Below are positions 43,007-52,446 of a DNA stretch of 64,000 bases, piece by piece; the first letter of the stretch is position 1; each line of letters begins with the position of its first letter. Below the pieces are notes generated by a model. It saw only the letters and a program-made list of their open reading frames with translations, made no database searches and was not told the DNA's origin. Made by a program: the position numbers and the translations under genes. Source of the DNA: Candidatus Gastranaerophilales bacterium (GTDB lineage: Bacteria; Cyanobacteriota; Vampirovibrionia; Gastranaerophilales; Gastranaerophilaceae); contig CALVEG010000003.1 of assembly GCA_944326525.1 (NCBI GenBank), positions 137,846-201,845 on the forward strand, in the 5' to 3' direction.

Positions 43007-43849
43007 ATGATTGAAAGACGAACTTTTGGCGGTTATTTGATAAACTGGATCGGAGGGAAAAGACAGCTAAGAGAGGCTGTTTCAAAACTTATTCCTGAAA
43101 ATATCACAAGCTATATTGAACCTTTTGGCGGCGGCGGATGGGTTTTATTTTATTATCAAAAATGGGCTGAACTTGAAGTTTACAACGATCTGGATGGTCG
43201 TCTTGTAAATCTTTTCAGAGTTGTTAAATATCACCCCTGTGAACTTGCCCGTGAAATGTGTTATTTACTCTATTCAAGAGAGCAATTTTTGACATTATCG
43301 CAGACTCCAGGTGAAACTGATATCCAAAGGGCTGCAAGATTTATGTTTTTGCTTTCTCGCTCGTTTGGCGGTAAAGGAAAGAGTTTCGGTGTATCTTACA
43401 GCTGTTCCATTAAATCTGCCGGTGGACTTATTGAAAGAATTGACAGGATTTCAAAAAGACTTGACAGGGTTATTATTGAAAACTTATCGGCAATGGAATT
43501 GATTCAGCGCTATGATCTGGAAACCGCTTTTTTCTATTGTGATCCGCCTTATAGTTCCGGTGCAGGTTATGAAGTCGTTAGTACTGCTAAGTTTAAACAC
43601 GAGCAGCTTTGCGATGTTCTGAAGAATATTAAAGGCAGATTTCTGCTAAGTTATGATGATTCGGCCAGGGTTCGTGAACTGTATAAAGACTTTAATATAA
43701 TTGAAATTTCACGTGCTAATGGTATAAACCGAAAGAACATACGCAATAATGTTTATAAAGAGCTTTTGATTTGTAACTATGATGTCGAAATTTCGGGCGA
43801 TTTTTACAGAGTAAAAAGCAGCTCTGCTGAACAGGGGAGTTTTTTTTGA
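43007..43849 (+). CDS. DNA adenine methylase (D12 class)
   Basis: 280-residue N6-adenine methyltransferase of the Dam family. SAM motif EPFGGGG (39-44), target motif CDPPYSSG with DPPY at 179-182, and an N-terminal NWIGGKRQL that starts this class. It may protect phage DNA from restriction or mark it for packaging control. ATG 43007 lies behind AGGAGGTG; GTG 43001 is an alternative. Confidence 0.92.
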   Translation: MIERRTFGGYLINWIGGKRQLREAVSKLIPENITSYIEPFGGGGWVLFYYQKWAELEVYNDLDGRLVNLFRVVKYHPCELAREMCYLLYSREQFLTLSQTPGETDIQRAARFMFLLSRSFGGKGKSFGVSYSCSIKSAGGLIERIDRISKRLDRVIIENLSAMELIQRYDLETAFFYCDPPYSSGAGYEVVSTAKFKHEQLCDVLKNIKGRFLLSYDDSARVRELYKDFNIIEISRANGINRKNIRNNVYKELLICNYDVEISGDFYRVKSSSAEQGSFF

Positions 43850-44583
43850 TGTTTAAAATAGATACAAAAGATTTGAAAACACTTACGGATAATTTAAGAA
43901 AATGCAGCAAATCCGCATACCCACTCACTGTCCGCTCAACTCTTAACAGAATGGCTTTTGAAACCTCTAATACCGCTAAAAAAGATGTTTTACCTAAAGT
44001 TTTTACTCTGAGAAATAAGTATATTCAGAGTACAGTAGGATATAAAAGATGCGACAATACTTTTAATATTGCATCAATGTCCAGTTATGCAGGTCAGGTT
44101 TCTGAATGGAAAGGAAAGCCTACGGGCCAACTTGAAAAACAGGAATACGGAAAACCTGTTTTTGCAAAAGGTAAGCACACATTCGTTGCAACCCCGACAG
44201 CCCGCGGAGGTAGTTATAATAAAACAATTTTAAGAAGTATGCAGTTCAGCCGCCTTGATGTTAAAAAGTTGTCGGATTTTGTCGAAAACCCGACGCACGA
44301 AACTCATAAAGAAATCAGGCAATCAAAAGCCTTTGCAATCTCAAAAGGTAAGCAGGTGAACGTTCTGCTTTCAAATGCAAAAGGCAAAAAGGGGATTTAT
44401 ACAGTATCCAAAAAGAGTGTGAAGCTCTTGTACAGGTTGAATGAACGAAAAACTGATATTGACAGAACCCAGTGTTTAAAGACTGCAGCGGATAAAACTA
44501 TTGCAAAAGCTGAAGAATTTTATGTTTCCGAAGCTGTAAAACGGTTTGAAAAGGTGATGATGGCTGGGTTACAGAAAAGATGA
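43849..44583 (+). CDS. Putative phage tail-type structural protein
   Basis: 244 residues. The N-terminal part (LTVRSTLNRMAFETSNTAKK, then VFTLRNKYIQSTVGYK) resembles minor tail Z or gp10-like neck proteins that start with an amphipathic helix and a basic strand region. The start ATG overlaps the methylase stop. A virion gene before the terminase is out of the usual order, so the assignment is tentative. Confidence 0.45.
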   Translation: MFKIDTKDLKTLTDNLRKCSKSAYPLTVRSTLNRMAFETSNTAKKDVLPKVFTLRNKYIQSTVGYKRCDNTFNIASMSSYAGQVSEWKGKPTGQLEKQEYGKPVFAKGKHTFVATPTARGGSYNKTILRSMQFSRLDVKKLSDFVENPTHETHKEIRQSKAFAISKGKQVNVLLSNAKGKKGIYTVSKKSVKLLYRLNERKTDIDRTQCLKTAADKTIAKAEEFYVSEAVKRFEKVMMAGLQKR

Positions 44584-44776
44584 TTTTGTCTATACATACA
44601 AATAGGATCTTTAGCCGCAAAAGGTACTTCCTCGGCCTCATCAACGATCGGGGTTATTTTTGCGACCTCCGAGCTTTTTGAGCTCCCCCATATGTTAAAA
44701 AGGCATGAAATCATGAAATAGTATGGCTTAAATCCTTATATATTGGGCTTTTTTATTTTAAATCCATGAAGAAAGC
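44584..44776 (+). other. Non-coding island before terminase, candidate cos region
   Basis: 193 bases without a supported gene. It is GC-richer than its surroundings at 44610-44690, contains GCGACCTC (44662-44669), the same eight bases found in lambda cosN, then GAGCT-TTTTG-AGCTC (44671-44685). In lambda-type phages cos lies exactly here, upstream of the small terminase gene. This is positional inference. Confidence 0.4.
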
Positions 44777-45361
44777 ATGAATACCATGAATAGAATAACA
44801 AAAGCTGAACTTGCCAGACGTTTTGGTGTCAACCAGTCAAGAATTAATGCACTTCTGTCAGAGAAAAAAATTTTTGAGGCCGAAGATGGTTTGATTGATT
44901 TATCTGACCCGCGTAATCAAGCGTATATAGAAAGAAGAAAAGAGACAGTTCCTAAATATACAGGAATTCCCGCCAAAGAAGATTTGTTAGACGAAGATGA
45001 TATTGAAGATGAAGATCTTATAAAAAAGCCGGGTGGAACTAAAAATGATCCTCTGTATGCGGAAAAGGTTAAAAAGTATCGAAAAGAAAATGAACTTCTT
45101 GATTTAAAGTTGGCGGCCGCAAAAAAGGAAGTCGTAGAAACTGAAATTTTAAACAAAATTATAATCCAGTCTTATGATATTTTTCATAATTTGCTCTTAG
45201 AGGCTCCAACCCAAATAATTGATGAAATCCGCGATTTGATATTAACAGGTCAGCATCAAGAGGATTTGGATTTAAAACTGATGATTACTAAAAATGAAGA
45301 AATTTATAAAAACGGGCTTGAGCAAGCACGTAAAGCGTTAAAAAGATTTTATGATAGCTGA
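44777..45361 (+). CDS. Terminase small subunit (Nu1-like)
   Basis: 194 residues. N-terminal winged HTH (ITKAELARRFGVNQSRINAL) as in lambda Nu1, acidic linker, and a helical C-terminus for the large subunit. It binds the packaging site. ATG 44777 or 44786 may be the start. It overlaps the large subunit by 11 bases. Confidence 0.85.
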   Translation: MNTMNRITKAELARRFGVNQSRINALLSEKKIFEAEDGLIDLSDPRNQAYIERRKETVPKYTGIPAKEDLLDEDDIEDEDLIKKPGGTKNDPLYAEKVKKYRKENELLDLKLAAAKKEVVETEILNKIIIQSYDIFHNLLLEAPTQIIDEIRDLILTGQHQEDLDLKLMITKNEEIYKNGLEQARKALKRFYDS

Positions 45362-47267
45362 ATCTTGTGAAAGACAAATTGATAGAATAATTGATTTAGC
45401 TTTAAGTTTTTCCAAAAAGGAAATTTTGCCTACTGTTTCTGAATGGGCTGAAGCTAATCGGTATTTAAGCAGTAAGGTAACGAAGAAACCCGGTAATTTC
45501 AGCTTTGACTATATGCCATACACCAGAGAAATTGCTGATTGTTTTTCCAGAACAAGTCGAGTTCGCAGTGTAGCTGTAATGAAAGGTGTACAGCTGGGTT
45601 TTACTACTTCTATTTATGATAATGCAATAGGATATCACATTGCTGAAAATCCTTCAGGAATTATGCTGGTTTCAAGTAGTAAAAGCCTTTTGAAGGATTA
45701 TAAAAAAGTAAAAATAGATCAATTGATAGATGATTCCGGATTGAGAGGCAGGATTGTTGCAGATACAGGCAATAAGAACAGTCGTCGTCAAGGTGACACT
45801 TCTACATTAATTGAATTTATTGGCGGTTTTTTAAGAATTGTAGGCGCAAAAAGCGCTGATGATTTAAAAAGTTTTCCAATAAAAATATTATTATTAGATG
45901 AACTTGATGCATATCCAGATAAATTACCAGACGAAGGTGATCCTGTTGAACTTGCTGTATCAAGAGCGGATTCGTTTGGTAAAGATAAAAGAATCGGGTA
46001 TATTTCAACACCACTATTAAAGCATAGCAGTCGTATATTCAAATATTATGAAAAAGGCGATAAGCGAAAATATTACGTTCCGTGTCCATTTTGCGGTGAA
46101 TATCAAGAATTAATTTTTTATTCAAAAAATGGGGGATTATATCCTGAAGAAAAAGGCATTGAGCGAGACGGAGTTGTTTTTAAACCATATGGTTTGGTAT
46201 TTGACACGAAGGAATGTAAATGCGGGTGTTATGATTCGGTGGCTTATAAGTGTATGCATTGCGGGGAATTAATCAATGAGTATTATAAACCTTCAATGTT
46301 GAAGAAAGGGTACTGGAAGCCCACAGCTGTAAGTCAAATCCCTTATTTTCAGTCTTATCAAATTTCGGCATTATATTCGCCTGCACGTGAATGGTGGGAA
46401 ATAGTATCCAGATTTTTGCATGCAGGTAATAATCCGGAGTTGCTGCGTGTTTTTTATAATCTGGATCTCGGTTTGCCGTTTGAGGATACAACTGCAGGTG
46501 TCAATTCTGTTTCAATTACAAAATTAAGAGACGGTAAATATAATAATGATGTTGTTCCTGATGAAGCGTTATTTTTGACAGCTGCATGTGATGTTCAGGA
46601 TAACAGACTTGAAGTTGAAATAAAAGCCTGGGGTGATAGATTCCGTAATTGGGGAATCAATCATATTGTTATTCCGGGAGATACTTCAAATCCTATGGAT
46701 CCTTGCTGGCAGGAATTGATAGACATAAAAGATAAAATTTGGGCTGGGAAGCAAATTTTTTATATGTTAATAGATTCCGGAGATGGCGAGAAAACTGACC
46801 TTATCTATAGATTTTGCGAGCAATACGGGGAAGGCATTATTTTTCCATTAAAAGGGATTGGATCAACATCCAAGACCGGCGACAAATACAAAATTCGTTC
46901 ATTGGATAATTATTCAATCAAACTTGTTGAAATTTACGTTGACTCTTATAAAAATCAGCTTGCTGCTTGGTTTAATCAAGAATGGCGTGAATCGGATGAT
47001 GATTATCCTGACGGGTGGTCAACAATTGCAAATGGATATTCTGATGAATATTTAAGACAGCTGACAACGGAACATAGAGTCAAAAAAGTATCTGATAGCG
47101 GTATGGTCAGTATAAATTGGGTTGCTCACGGAAGAAATGAGGCTTTTGACCTTAATGTTTATAATCTGTGCGCAGCTGAGCTTGTAATAAGTGAAATATC
47201 AAAAAATGCATTGAACTTGCCCGCATCAAATGCAGGGGAAGTATTTAAAATTTTAAAGGCGGCTTAA
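45351..47267 (+). CDS. Terminase large subunit (lambda GpA family)
   Basis: 638 residues, the length of GpA. ATPase: Walker-A-like KGVQLGFTTS (78-87) and Walker B ILLLDELD (179-186). A zinc-binding insertion with CPFCG and CMHCG, typical of GpA, follows. The C-terminal nuclease domain begins near AACDVQDNRLEVEI. It cuts cos-like sites and drives packaging. Confidence 0.93.
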   Translation: MIAESCERQIDRIIDLALSFSKKEILPTVSEWAEANRYLSSKVTKKPGNFSFDYMPYTREIADCFSRTSRVRSVAVMKGVQLGFTTSIYDNAIGYHIAENPSGIMLVSSSKSLLKDYKKVKIDQLIDDSGLRGRIVADTGNKNSRRQGDTSTLIEFIGGFLRIVGAKSADDLKSFPIKILLLDELDAYPDKLPDEGDPVELAVSRADSFGKDKRIGYISTPLLKHSSRIFKYYEKGDKRKYYVPCPFCGEYQELIFYSKNGGLYPEEKGIERDGVVFKPYGLVFDTKECKCGCYDSVAYKCMHCGELINEYYKPSMLKKGYWKPTAVSQIPYFQSYQISALYSPAREWWEIVSRFLHAGNNPELLRVFYNLDLGLPFEDTTAGVNSVSITKLRDGKYNNDVVPDEALFLTAACDVQDNRLEVEIKAWGDRFRNWGINHIVIPGDTSNPMDPCWQELIDIKDKIWAGKQIFYMLIDSGDGEKTDLIYRFCEQYGEGIIFPLKGIGSTSKTGDKYKIRSLDNYSIKLVEIYVDSYKNQLAAWFNQEWRESDDDYPDGWSTIANGYSDEYLRQLTTEHRVKKVSDSGMVSINWVAHGRNEAFDLNVYNLCAAELVISEISKNALNLPASNAGEVFKILKAA

Positions 47268-47268
47268 T

Positions 47269-47535
47269 ATGACAACTTTAGATGAAATTCAACGCTTGGC
47301 CCAGAATATAAAAAATATTGATCTTGCTATAGAGCAGGCAGCTTTGAATGGCGGGATCAGCAGTTACACATTAAATAGCGGTCAAGGTTCGACATCAGTC
47401 AAACGGGCAACTTTAAAAGAGTTGATTGATATGCGGAATAATCTTGAATATTTATACAACGAGAAAAGAGAACATTACTCAGGAGAGAACATTTCAATCA
47501 TAAGGAATAGCAATGTTAATTCTGGACATTTTTAA
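47269..47535 (+). CDS. gpW-like head-tail connector
   Basis: 88 residues, one base after the large terminase stop. Helical start (LDEIQRLAQNIKNIDLAIEQ) and a Gly/Ser loop, then an ATLKELIDMRNNLEYLYNE helix. Size, fold pattern and position between terminase and portal match lambda gpW and related joining proteins. Confidence 0.75.
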   Translation: MTTLDEIQRLAQNIKNIDLAIEQAALNGGISSYTLNSGQGSTSVKRATLKELIDMRNNLEYLYNEKREHYSGENISIIRNSNVNSGHF

Positions 47536-49105
47536 CAGGTCAAAAAATAAAGATATACAAGCTCATGTAAATATTGAACCTCAGGCATATTCGGGAAGTT
47601 ATTCTTTGTATGATTATTTTAACGGCGAAAAGGATTTTTTCGCAATGTCAGGTAGCGGCAAGGAATATAATGTCGATTATTATGAGATGTCAAAACGTGC
47701 ATACAATTTGTACGTTACAAATGAATTTGTAAAAGCTGGTGTTGATAGATTAGTACAATTTTTAGTTGGTACAGGATTGGAACTTTATCCGACACCAAAA
47801 ACTGATTTTTTAAAACGTAAATACGGTATAGAGCTTGAAGAGGATTTTGCAAAAGATATAAAGGATTTATGGGAGCTCTATTGTACGGAAAAAGATGTTT
47901 CGGCTGATGGACAAAGCAATATTCATCAATTGGCGAAGGAAATCGCCTTTAATGCGGTTGTCGGTGGTGATGTTCTTGTTGTGCGCCGTGTTGAAAACGG
48001 ATATAACAAATATCAGCTTGTTGATGGCCGCAATGTATTTTCAAGTAAAACATTAAACAGCGATACCGGGAATAAAATCAAAAACGGTGTTGAAGTTGAT
48101 GAAAGCGGTCGTCATGTTGCTTATTATGTATTAGATGATGCCGGCAAGGAACATCGGATAAAGGCATATGATGAAAGCGGCAATATGTATGCGTGGCTTG
48201 CCTATGCGAATAAAATCCGTTTAGGATCAACCAGAGGATATTCAATCCTTGGTGCAATAATGCAAAAGATGGACAAAATCGGGGATTACACCGAAAATGA
48301 AGTCCAGGCAAGTGCGTTGAATGGTAAATTTGTTGCTACTATAGATCAGGATTCAACTTCTACTGGTATTAATCCTTTTAATAATAAAACGCTGGGTGGT
48401 GCATCAAAAGTTTTGCCCGAGCTTTCAAAAGAAAAGTTTGAAGAGAAGTCTTTGCTGGATAAGGTATTTACTCAATTACGGCGTTTTACAAACGGTTTGG
48501 TGCTGCATATGCCAAGAGGCCAAAGACTTCAGGCTTATGATACCAAGCGGCCTAATGTAAATTTTGGAGTCTTTCTTGATGCAAATATGAAATACGATTA
48601 TGCGTCAATGGGGCTGCCGTATGAAGTTGTATTAATGGTTTTTCAAAACAATTTTTCAGCTTCCAGAGCATCTTTAAAAATGTTTGAGGCAATTTTAAAA
48701 TTTACCAGTAAATATCTTTGCATAGATGGATTTTATAAACCGGCATATGAACAATTTTTTGATTTGGAGGTGTTAAAAGGAAATCTTGATGCTCCGAAAT
48801 ATATTGAATTGCGAAATAAGCCTGGTTATGCGGATAATGCATATTTACTTGCAAAATTTGAAGGAATGCCGATTCCTCATATTGATCCGCTTAAGGAAGT
48901 TAATGCGGTTGTAACTAAGCTGAAGAACGGTTTGACAGATTTTGAAGGCGCTCTACAGGAACTTGGCAGTAAAACGAATTTTGAAACATTGAGTAAAAGG
49001 TTATCCGAACAAATTAAGAGCCTGAAAGAGGCCGGAATTGAGTTACAAGGCATAACAGACAATGTTGATATAGATGAAGATGAGGATAAGAAAAATGGCA
49101 GATGA
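47513..49105 (+). CDS. Portal protein (lambda GpB family)
   Basis: 530-residue portal for the phage B head. NLYVTNEFVKAGVDRLVQFL, EIAFNAVVGGDVLVV and the C-terminal FSASRASLKMFEAILKF are typical of lambda-type portals. It overlaps gpW by 23 bases and the next gene by 11. Confidence 0.9.
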   Translation: MLILDIFNRSKNKDIQAHVNIEPQAYSGSYSLYDYFNGEKDFFAMSGSGKEYNVDYYEMSKRAYNLYVTNEFVKAGVDRLVQFLVGTGLELYPTPKTDFLKRKYGIELEEDFAKDIKDLWELYCTEKDVSADGQSNIHQLAKEIAFNAVVGGDVLVVRRVENGYNKYQLVDGRNVFSSKTLNSDTGNKIKNGVEVDESGRHVAYYVLDDAGKEHRIKAYDESGNMYAWLAYANKIRLGSTRGYSILGAIMQKMDKIGDYTENEVQASALNGKFVATIDQDSTSTGINPFNNKTLGGASKVLPELSKEKFEEKSLLDKVFTQLRRFTNGLVLHMPRGQRLQAYDTKRPNVNFGVFLDANMKYDYASMGLPYEVVLMVFQNNFSASRASLKMFEAILKFTSKYLCIDGFYKPAYEQFFDLEVLKGNLDAPKYIELRNKPGYADNAYLLAKFEGMPIPHIDPLKEVNAVVTKLKNGLTDFEGALQELGSKTNFETLSKRLSEQIKSLKEAGIELQGITDNVDIDEDEDKKNGR

Positions 49106-49511
49106 AAGAATGTTTGTGGATATACCACATGATGAACAACAATTGATTATGGAAGAGATTAAAACACTTAAGCTCACTTGTGAACCTAAGAAAATGACTG
49201 TCGGTGCGCTTTATGAACTTATAGAAAATGCCTCTGATAAAAACAATTCAGAGAATATCGATGAACAAACGGTAAGTAATGTGGAGCCAGCTGAAGAATT
49301 TGCAGCAACAGAGCCAAAAGATATAGAAAATTCGGAGGGTGTAAATTCGGAAATTGAAAATGCGCCTGAAAATAATTCCGATATTGAAAACGATACAGAA
49401 AATATGCCTGCTGACGCTTTGCCTAAGGACAAAAAATGTGACGGGCTTTGTATTAGTTGTTATTCAAAAGTTTATGATGGTGTTTGTTCCGGATGCGGGA
49501 GGCTGTATTAA
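49095..49511 (+). CDS. Acidic protein with C-terminal zinc-like Cys motif
   Basis: 138 residues from ATG 49095. Central part is Glu/Asn-rich low complexity; the end has CDGLCISCYSK and GVCSGCGRLY, four to five Cys that could bind zinc. It lies between portal and protease genes. Role unknown. Confidence 0.6.
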   Translation: MADERMFVDIPHDEQQLIMEEIKTLKLTCEPKKMTVGALYELIENASDKNNSENIDEQTVSNVEPAEEFAATEPKDIENSEGVNSEIENAPENNSDIENDTENMPADALPKDKKCDGLCISCYSKVYDGVCSGCGRLY

Positions 49512-50575
49512 TGCAATTAAAAATTAAAGGCGAAATAGGCTGGGACGTTTTATCCAGTGATATAGAGCGCCAGCTAAAGTTTGCAGATGGAGATATTGAC
49601 GTTCTGATAGACACTCCGGGCGGCTGGATTTATGAAGGATTTTCTATTTACAACGCTCTAAAAAATTATACTAAGGGTAAAATCAGGGTTATAGTTACGC
49701 TTGCAGCATCTATGGGCAGTTACATAATGCTTGCGGGGAAACTTCCGGGGAATGAATTGTTATTTGAAAAAAATGGCGTTGTTATGATTCATAATCCTTC
49801 CGGTGCTGTATGGGGTGATTATAGAGAAATTCAGAGCTATGGTGTTCTTCTGGAAAAATTAGCCAATCACTTTAGAAACAAATACGCTGAAGAGACTGGG
49901 TTAAGTTACGACGAAATTAAAACGATGATGGATGATACAACTTATTTTGTCGGACAGGACGAGCTCAAAGCCTGGGGAAAAATTATTGATTCTGATGGTG
50001 AAGCTGAAACCGATGCGGATATTTTAAAGGCCTCGGCAAAAGAGCGTATTCAGTTTTTAAATTCAAAAATGACAAATGATTCTGTGAAAGCTGATCTTGA
50101 TAAAGTCGCCAAAATGTTATTGCCGGCGATGACAGTTATGAAATCTGAATCTGAATTGCAGATACAAGAAGGTATAAAAAACAAAAAACAGGAGGAAAAA
50201 ATGGATTTAAACGAATTGAAAGCAAAACACCCCGACGTTTATGCTCAGGCAAGGGCAGAAGGATACACGGAGGGTGTAAAGGCAGGATGCAATGATGAGC
50301 GTAAAAGAGTGGAAGATCATTTACGTTTTTTGGACATAGCAAAAGATGAAGCGACAGCTGCAATAAAAGACGGAAAATCTTTTGCTGATATGATGTCAGC
50401 TTATACTCATAAACAGGTATGCGTAAACACTATTCAGGCAATGCAAAGCGCTTCTCCATCAGCAGTGAACACTGAGGATCCGACAAAGCCGGGAGATGAA
50501 AAACCTGCGGATACGGCAAGACAGAAAGAGATAGAAGCTGCTTTGCAGGAACGTGGATTGATGGAGGTTAAATAA
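49511..50575 (+). CDS. ClpP-like prohead protease with scaffold tail
   Basis: 354 residues. S14/ClpP-type protease: DTPGGWIYEG (34-43), LAASMGS with S67, MIHNP with H94, and an Asp downstream. The C-terminal third is helical scaffold sequence that also begins at an internal start (ATG 50201). It would cut scaffold and head proteins during maturation. The ATG 49511 overlaps the previous stop by one base. Confidence 0.9.
   Translation: MQLKIKGEIGWDVLSSDIERQLKFADGDIDVLIDTPGGWIYEGFSIYNALKNYTKGKIRVIVTLAASMGSYIMLAGKLPGNELLFEKNGVVMIHNPSGAVWGDYREIQSYGVLLEKLANHFRNKYAEETGLSYDEIKTMMDDTTYFVGQDELKAWGKIIDSDGEAETDADILKASAKERIQFLNSKMTNDSVKADLDKVAKMLLPAMTVMKSESELQIQEGIKNKKQEEKMDLNELKAKHPDVYAQARAEGYTEGVKAGCNDERKRVEDHLRFLDIAKDEATAAIKDGKSFADMMSAYTHKQVCVNTIQAMQSASPSAVNTEDPTKPGDEKPADTARQKEIEAALQERGLMEVK
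50201..50575 (+). CDS. Nested scaffold protein (Nu3-like)
   Basis: In-frame internal start at ATG 50201 preceded by AGGAGG with 6-base spacing; yields 124 residues equal to the C-terminus of the protease (MDLNELKAKHPDVYAQARAE start, Pro-rich middle, helical end). Same arrangement as lambda C and Nu3, giving many scaffold copies per protease. Confidence 0.8.
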   Translation: MDLNELKAKHPDVYAQARAEGYTEGVKAGCNDERKRVEDHLRFLDIAKDEATAAIKDGKSFADMMSAYTHKQVCVNTIQAMQSASPSAVNTEDPTKPGDEKPADTARQKEIEAALQERGLMEVK

Positions 50576-50928
50576 TGATAACAGGAATTAATTGTATTTA
50601 TACTGATGCAACATTAAGGATTGCAACAAAAGGGACAGTATTGGCCGGTACTGTTTTGGGTGAAATTACGGCGGCTAATGTATTAGTTCCGTATCAATCA
50701 AGTGCGGAGGATGGAAGTGAAATTCCATGCTATGTTCTGGCTGAAGATGTAGAAAATACAACAGAGGCAAGTTTGGATGTTAAAAATGCCAGAGTTGTTG
50801 CATATGGTCAGGTTAATGCAAATGCTTTAACTTTAGTAAAAAGCGGTGATACTGTTGAAGCAATAAAAACTACATTAAAGAACAACGGAATCTTAGTGAT
50901 GAATGTTCAGGAAGGAGTAGGTGAATAA
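50575..50928 (+). CDS. Head decoration protein (gpD-like)
   Basis: 117-residue beta-rich decoration protein. Has RIATKGTVLAGTVLGEITA, CYVLAEDVENTTEASLDVKN and AYGQVNANALTL, matching the HDPD/gpD pattern. Binds capsid trimers to stabilise the packed head. ATG shares its first base with the previous stop. Confidence 0.85.
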   Translation: MITGINCIYTDATLRIATKGTVLAGTVLGEITAANVLVPYQSSAEDGSEIPCYVLAEDVENTTEASLDVKNARVVAYGQVNANALTLVKSGDTVEAIKTTLKNNGILVMNVQEGVGE

Positions 50929-52002
50929 ATGCCGATGGATTTGAATACATATTTTGCAGGCGGGTTTGAAAAACGAAAAGCTCAGCCTCAATTTTTAAGC
51001 GGGCTTTGTGAAGAGGTTTTGACTAATAAAGCAAAAATCAAATTAGACAGCCGTACAATTAAATCTTTATATTCTATTGATCTGCCACAATGCACTGGCG
51101 GGCGTTTTCATGATTTAACCGGATATGAAAGTTTTGAATATAAAATACCGCAATACAATGATTATACTGCAATAACAGACAAATGGTTTTTGGAACGCCC
51201 GTTTGGAGCAATCCCTTATGGTGACAGAGTTGCGGATGCAGTTGATGAAGTGTCACGTAATCAGGGAATTTTTTCTGAATATCAGGCCAATGCGAAAAGC
51301 AAGCAGGTTGCAGATGGTTTGTTAAATGGTGAACTTACGTTAGTTAATGGCGATAAAATTAAATTTAACAAAAAATCGACACATAATATAGCGGTAACAA
51401 CCAAATTTACAAGTGCAACAGCTACAATTCTTGATGATTTGGAAAAAGGCTGCAGATTAATAAAAACAGACGGAAAGATTGCTGATAATGAATTTCATTT
51501 TATAACAAACGGTACGATTACAAATGCTATCGTTACAAATGATCAAGTTCAAAAGATAGCTAAAAAACTTGATGGTATTGATCTGGCTGCTTTAGGAATG
51601 CCGGTTGAAAAAACTCCCGGAGCAACTTTGTCAGGTCGTGTTGCCTGCGGGGCTTATATAGTTAATATCTGGAGTTATGACGGTACATTTACAATTCCTT
51701 CTGGCTTCGGATTGACAGGCGAAGGTACAACCTCAAGTTTTATTCCAGACGGTCGAGGAGTTTTGCTTCCGAAAACGCATGGTTTAAAAATGTATTACGG
51801 TGGACTTGTAACTTGTCCGAATATGACACCGAATATGCAGGATATCTTTAACTCAATTCAGATTATAAAGGCTAAAGAATATGCATATTGCTATCCGAAA
51901 ACTTCTGCAGGTTCAACAACACTTGAACATGGTGTTAAATCTGCTCCGTTGTTTGTGCCTACAAATCCGGATGCTTATGTGTCATATTCAAATCTTAAGT
52001 AG
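50929..52002 (+). CDS. Major capsid protein (GpE family)
   Basis: 357 residues, HK97 fold. RPFGAIPYGDRVADAVDEVS and DGRGVLLPK...HGLKMYYGGL, KAKEYAYCYPKTSAGSTTLE are typical of lambda E-type capsid proteins. It follows the decoration gene with GGAGTAGG upstream. Confidence 0.92.
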   Translation: MPMDLNTYFAGGFEKRKAQPQFLSGLCEEVLTNKAKIKLDSRTIKSLYSIDLPQCTGGRFHDLTGYESFEYKIPQYNDYTAITDKWFLERPFGAIPYGDRVADAVDEVSRNQGIFSEYQANAKSKQVADGLLNGELTLVNGDKIKFNKKSTHNIAVTTKFTSATATILDDLEKGCRLIKTDGKIADNEFHFITNGTITNAIVTNDQVQKIAKKLDGIDLAALGMPVEKTPGATLSGRVACGAYIVNIWSYDGTFTIPSGFGLTGEGTTSSFIPDGRGVLLPKTHGLKMYYGGLVTCPNMTPNMQDIFNSIQIIKAKEYAYCYPKTSAGSTTLEHGVKSAPLFVPTNPDAYVSYSNLK

Positions 52003-52008
52003 GGTCTT

Positions 52009-52446
52009 ATGAATGGATTTGAGATGCTCGAAAATGATAAACAGGCCATTGTTGATAATGGCCTGTTTTCTACAAAGTGTATTTTATACAGTCCGGACGG
52101 CAAAGTGCAAGGCAGAGGTTCAACTTTACCTGAAGATGATCCGGATTATGACAAGGATGATAAGGTAGGATGTTTTGCGCCTTTTATTGGTATTGACATA
52201 AGTACGGATACCGGACTCGGGATTTTTGCAGACAGAGCTGAAGTTACCATAAATATATCCAGTGTGACTATAGGGATAATTGATGAAAAATGGCTCATAG
52301 ATGTTTATTTTCCAAGCGTTAAAATGTGGAAAAAATTTAAGTGTGAGCATGTTGCGATTGACAGAATGCTTGGACTTTATCTTATAAAACCAAGTATAGC
52401 TAAGGATATACCGGATATAACAAGTTTAAGAACGGGTAAATTTTGA
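52009..52446 (+). CDS. Head-tail joining protein
   Basis: 145 residues, beta-rich, with EVTINISSVTIGIIDEKWLI. Position after the capsid and before the sheath is that of a neck/stopper protein. Not matched to a named family with certainty. Overlaps the next start by one base. Confidence 0.6.
   Translation: MNGFEMLENDKQAIVDNGLFSTKCILYSPDGKVQGRGSTLPEDDPDYDKDDKVGCFAPFIGIDISTDTGLGIFADRAEVTINISSVTIGIIDEKWLIDVYFPSVKMWKKFKCEHVAIDRMLGLYLIKPSIAKDIPDITSLRTGKF

Noticed and set aside
44520..44714. Minus-strand frame across the end of the structural gene and the gap before the terminase
   Set aside because: It mostly mirrors the plus-strand gene, has no ribosome site and encodes no recognisable protein.
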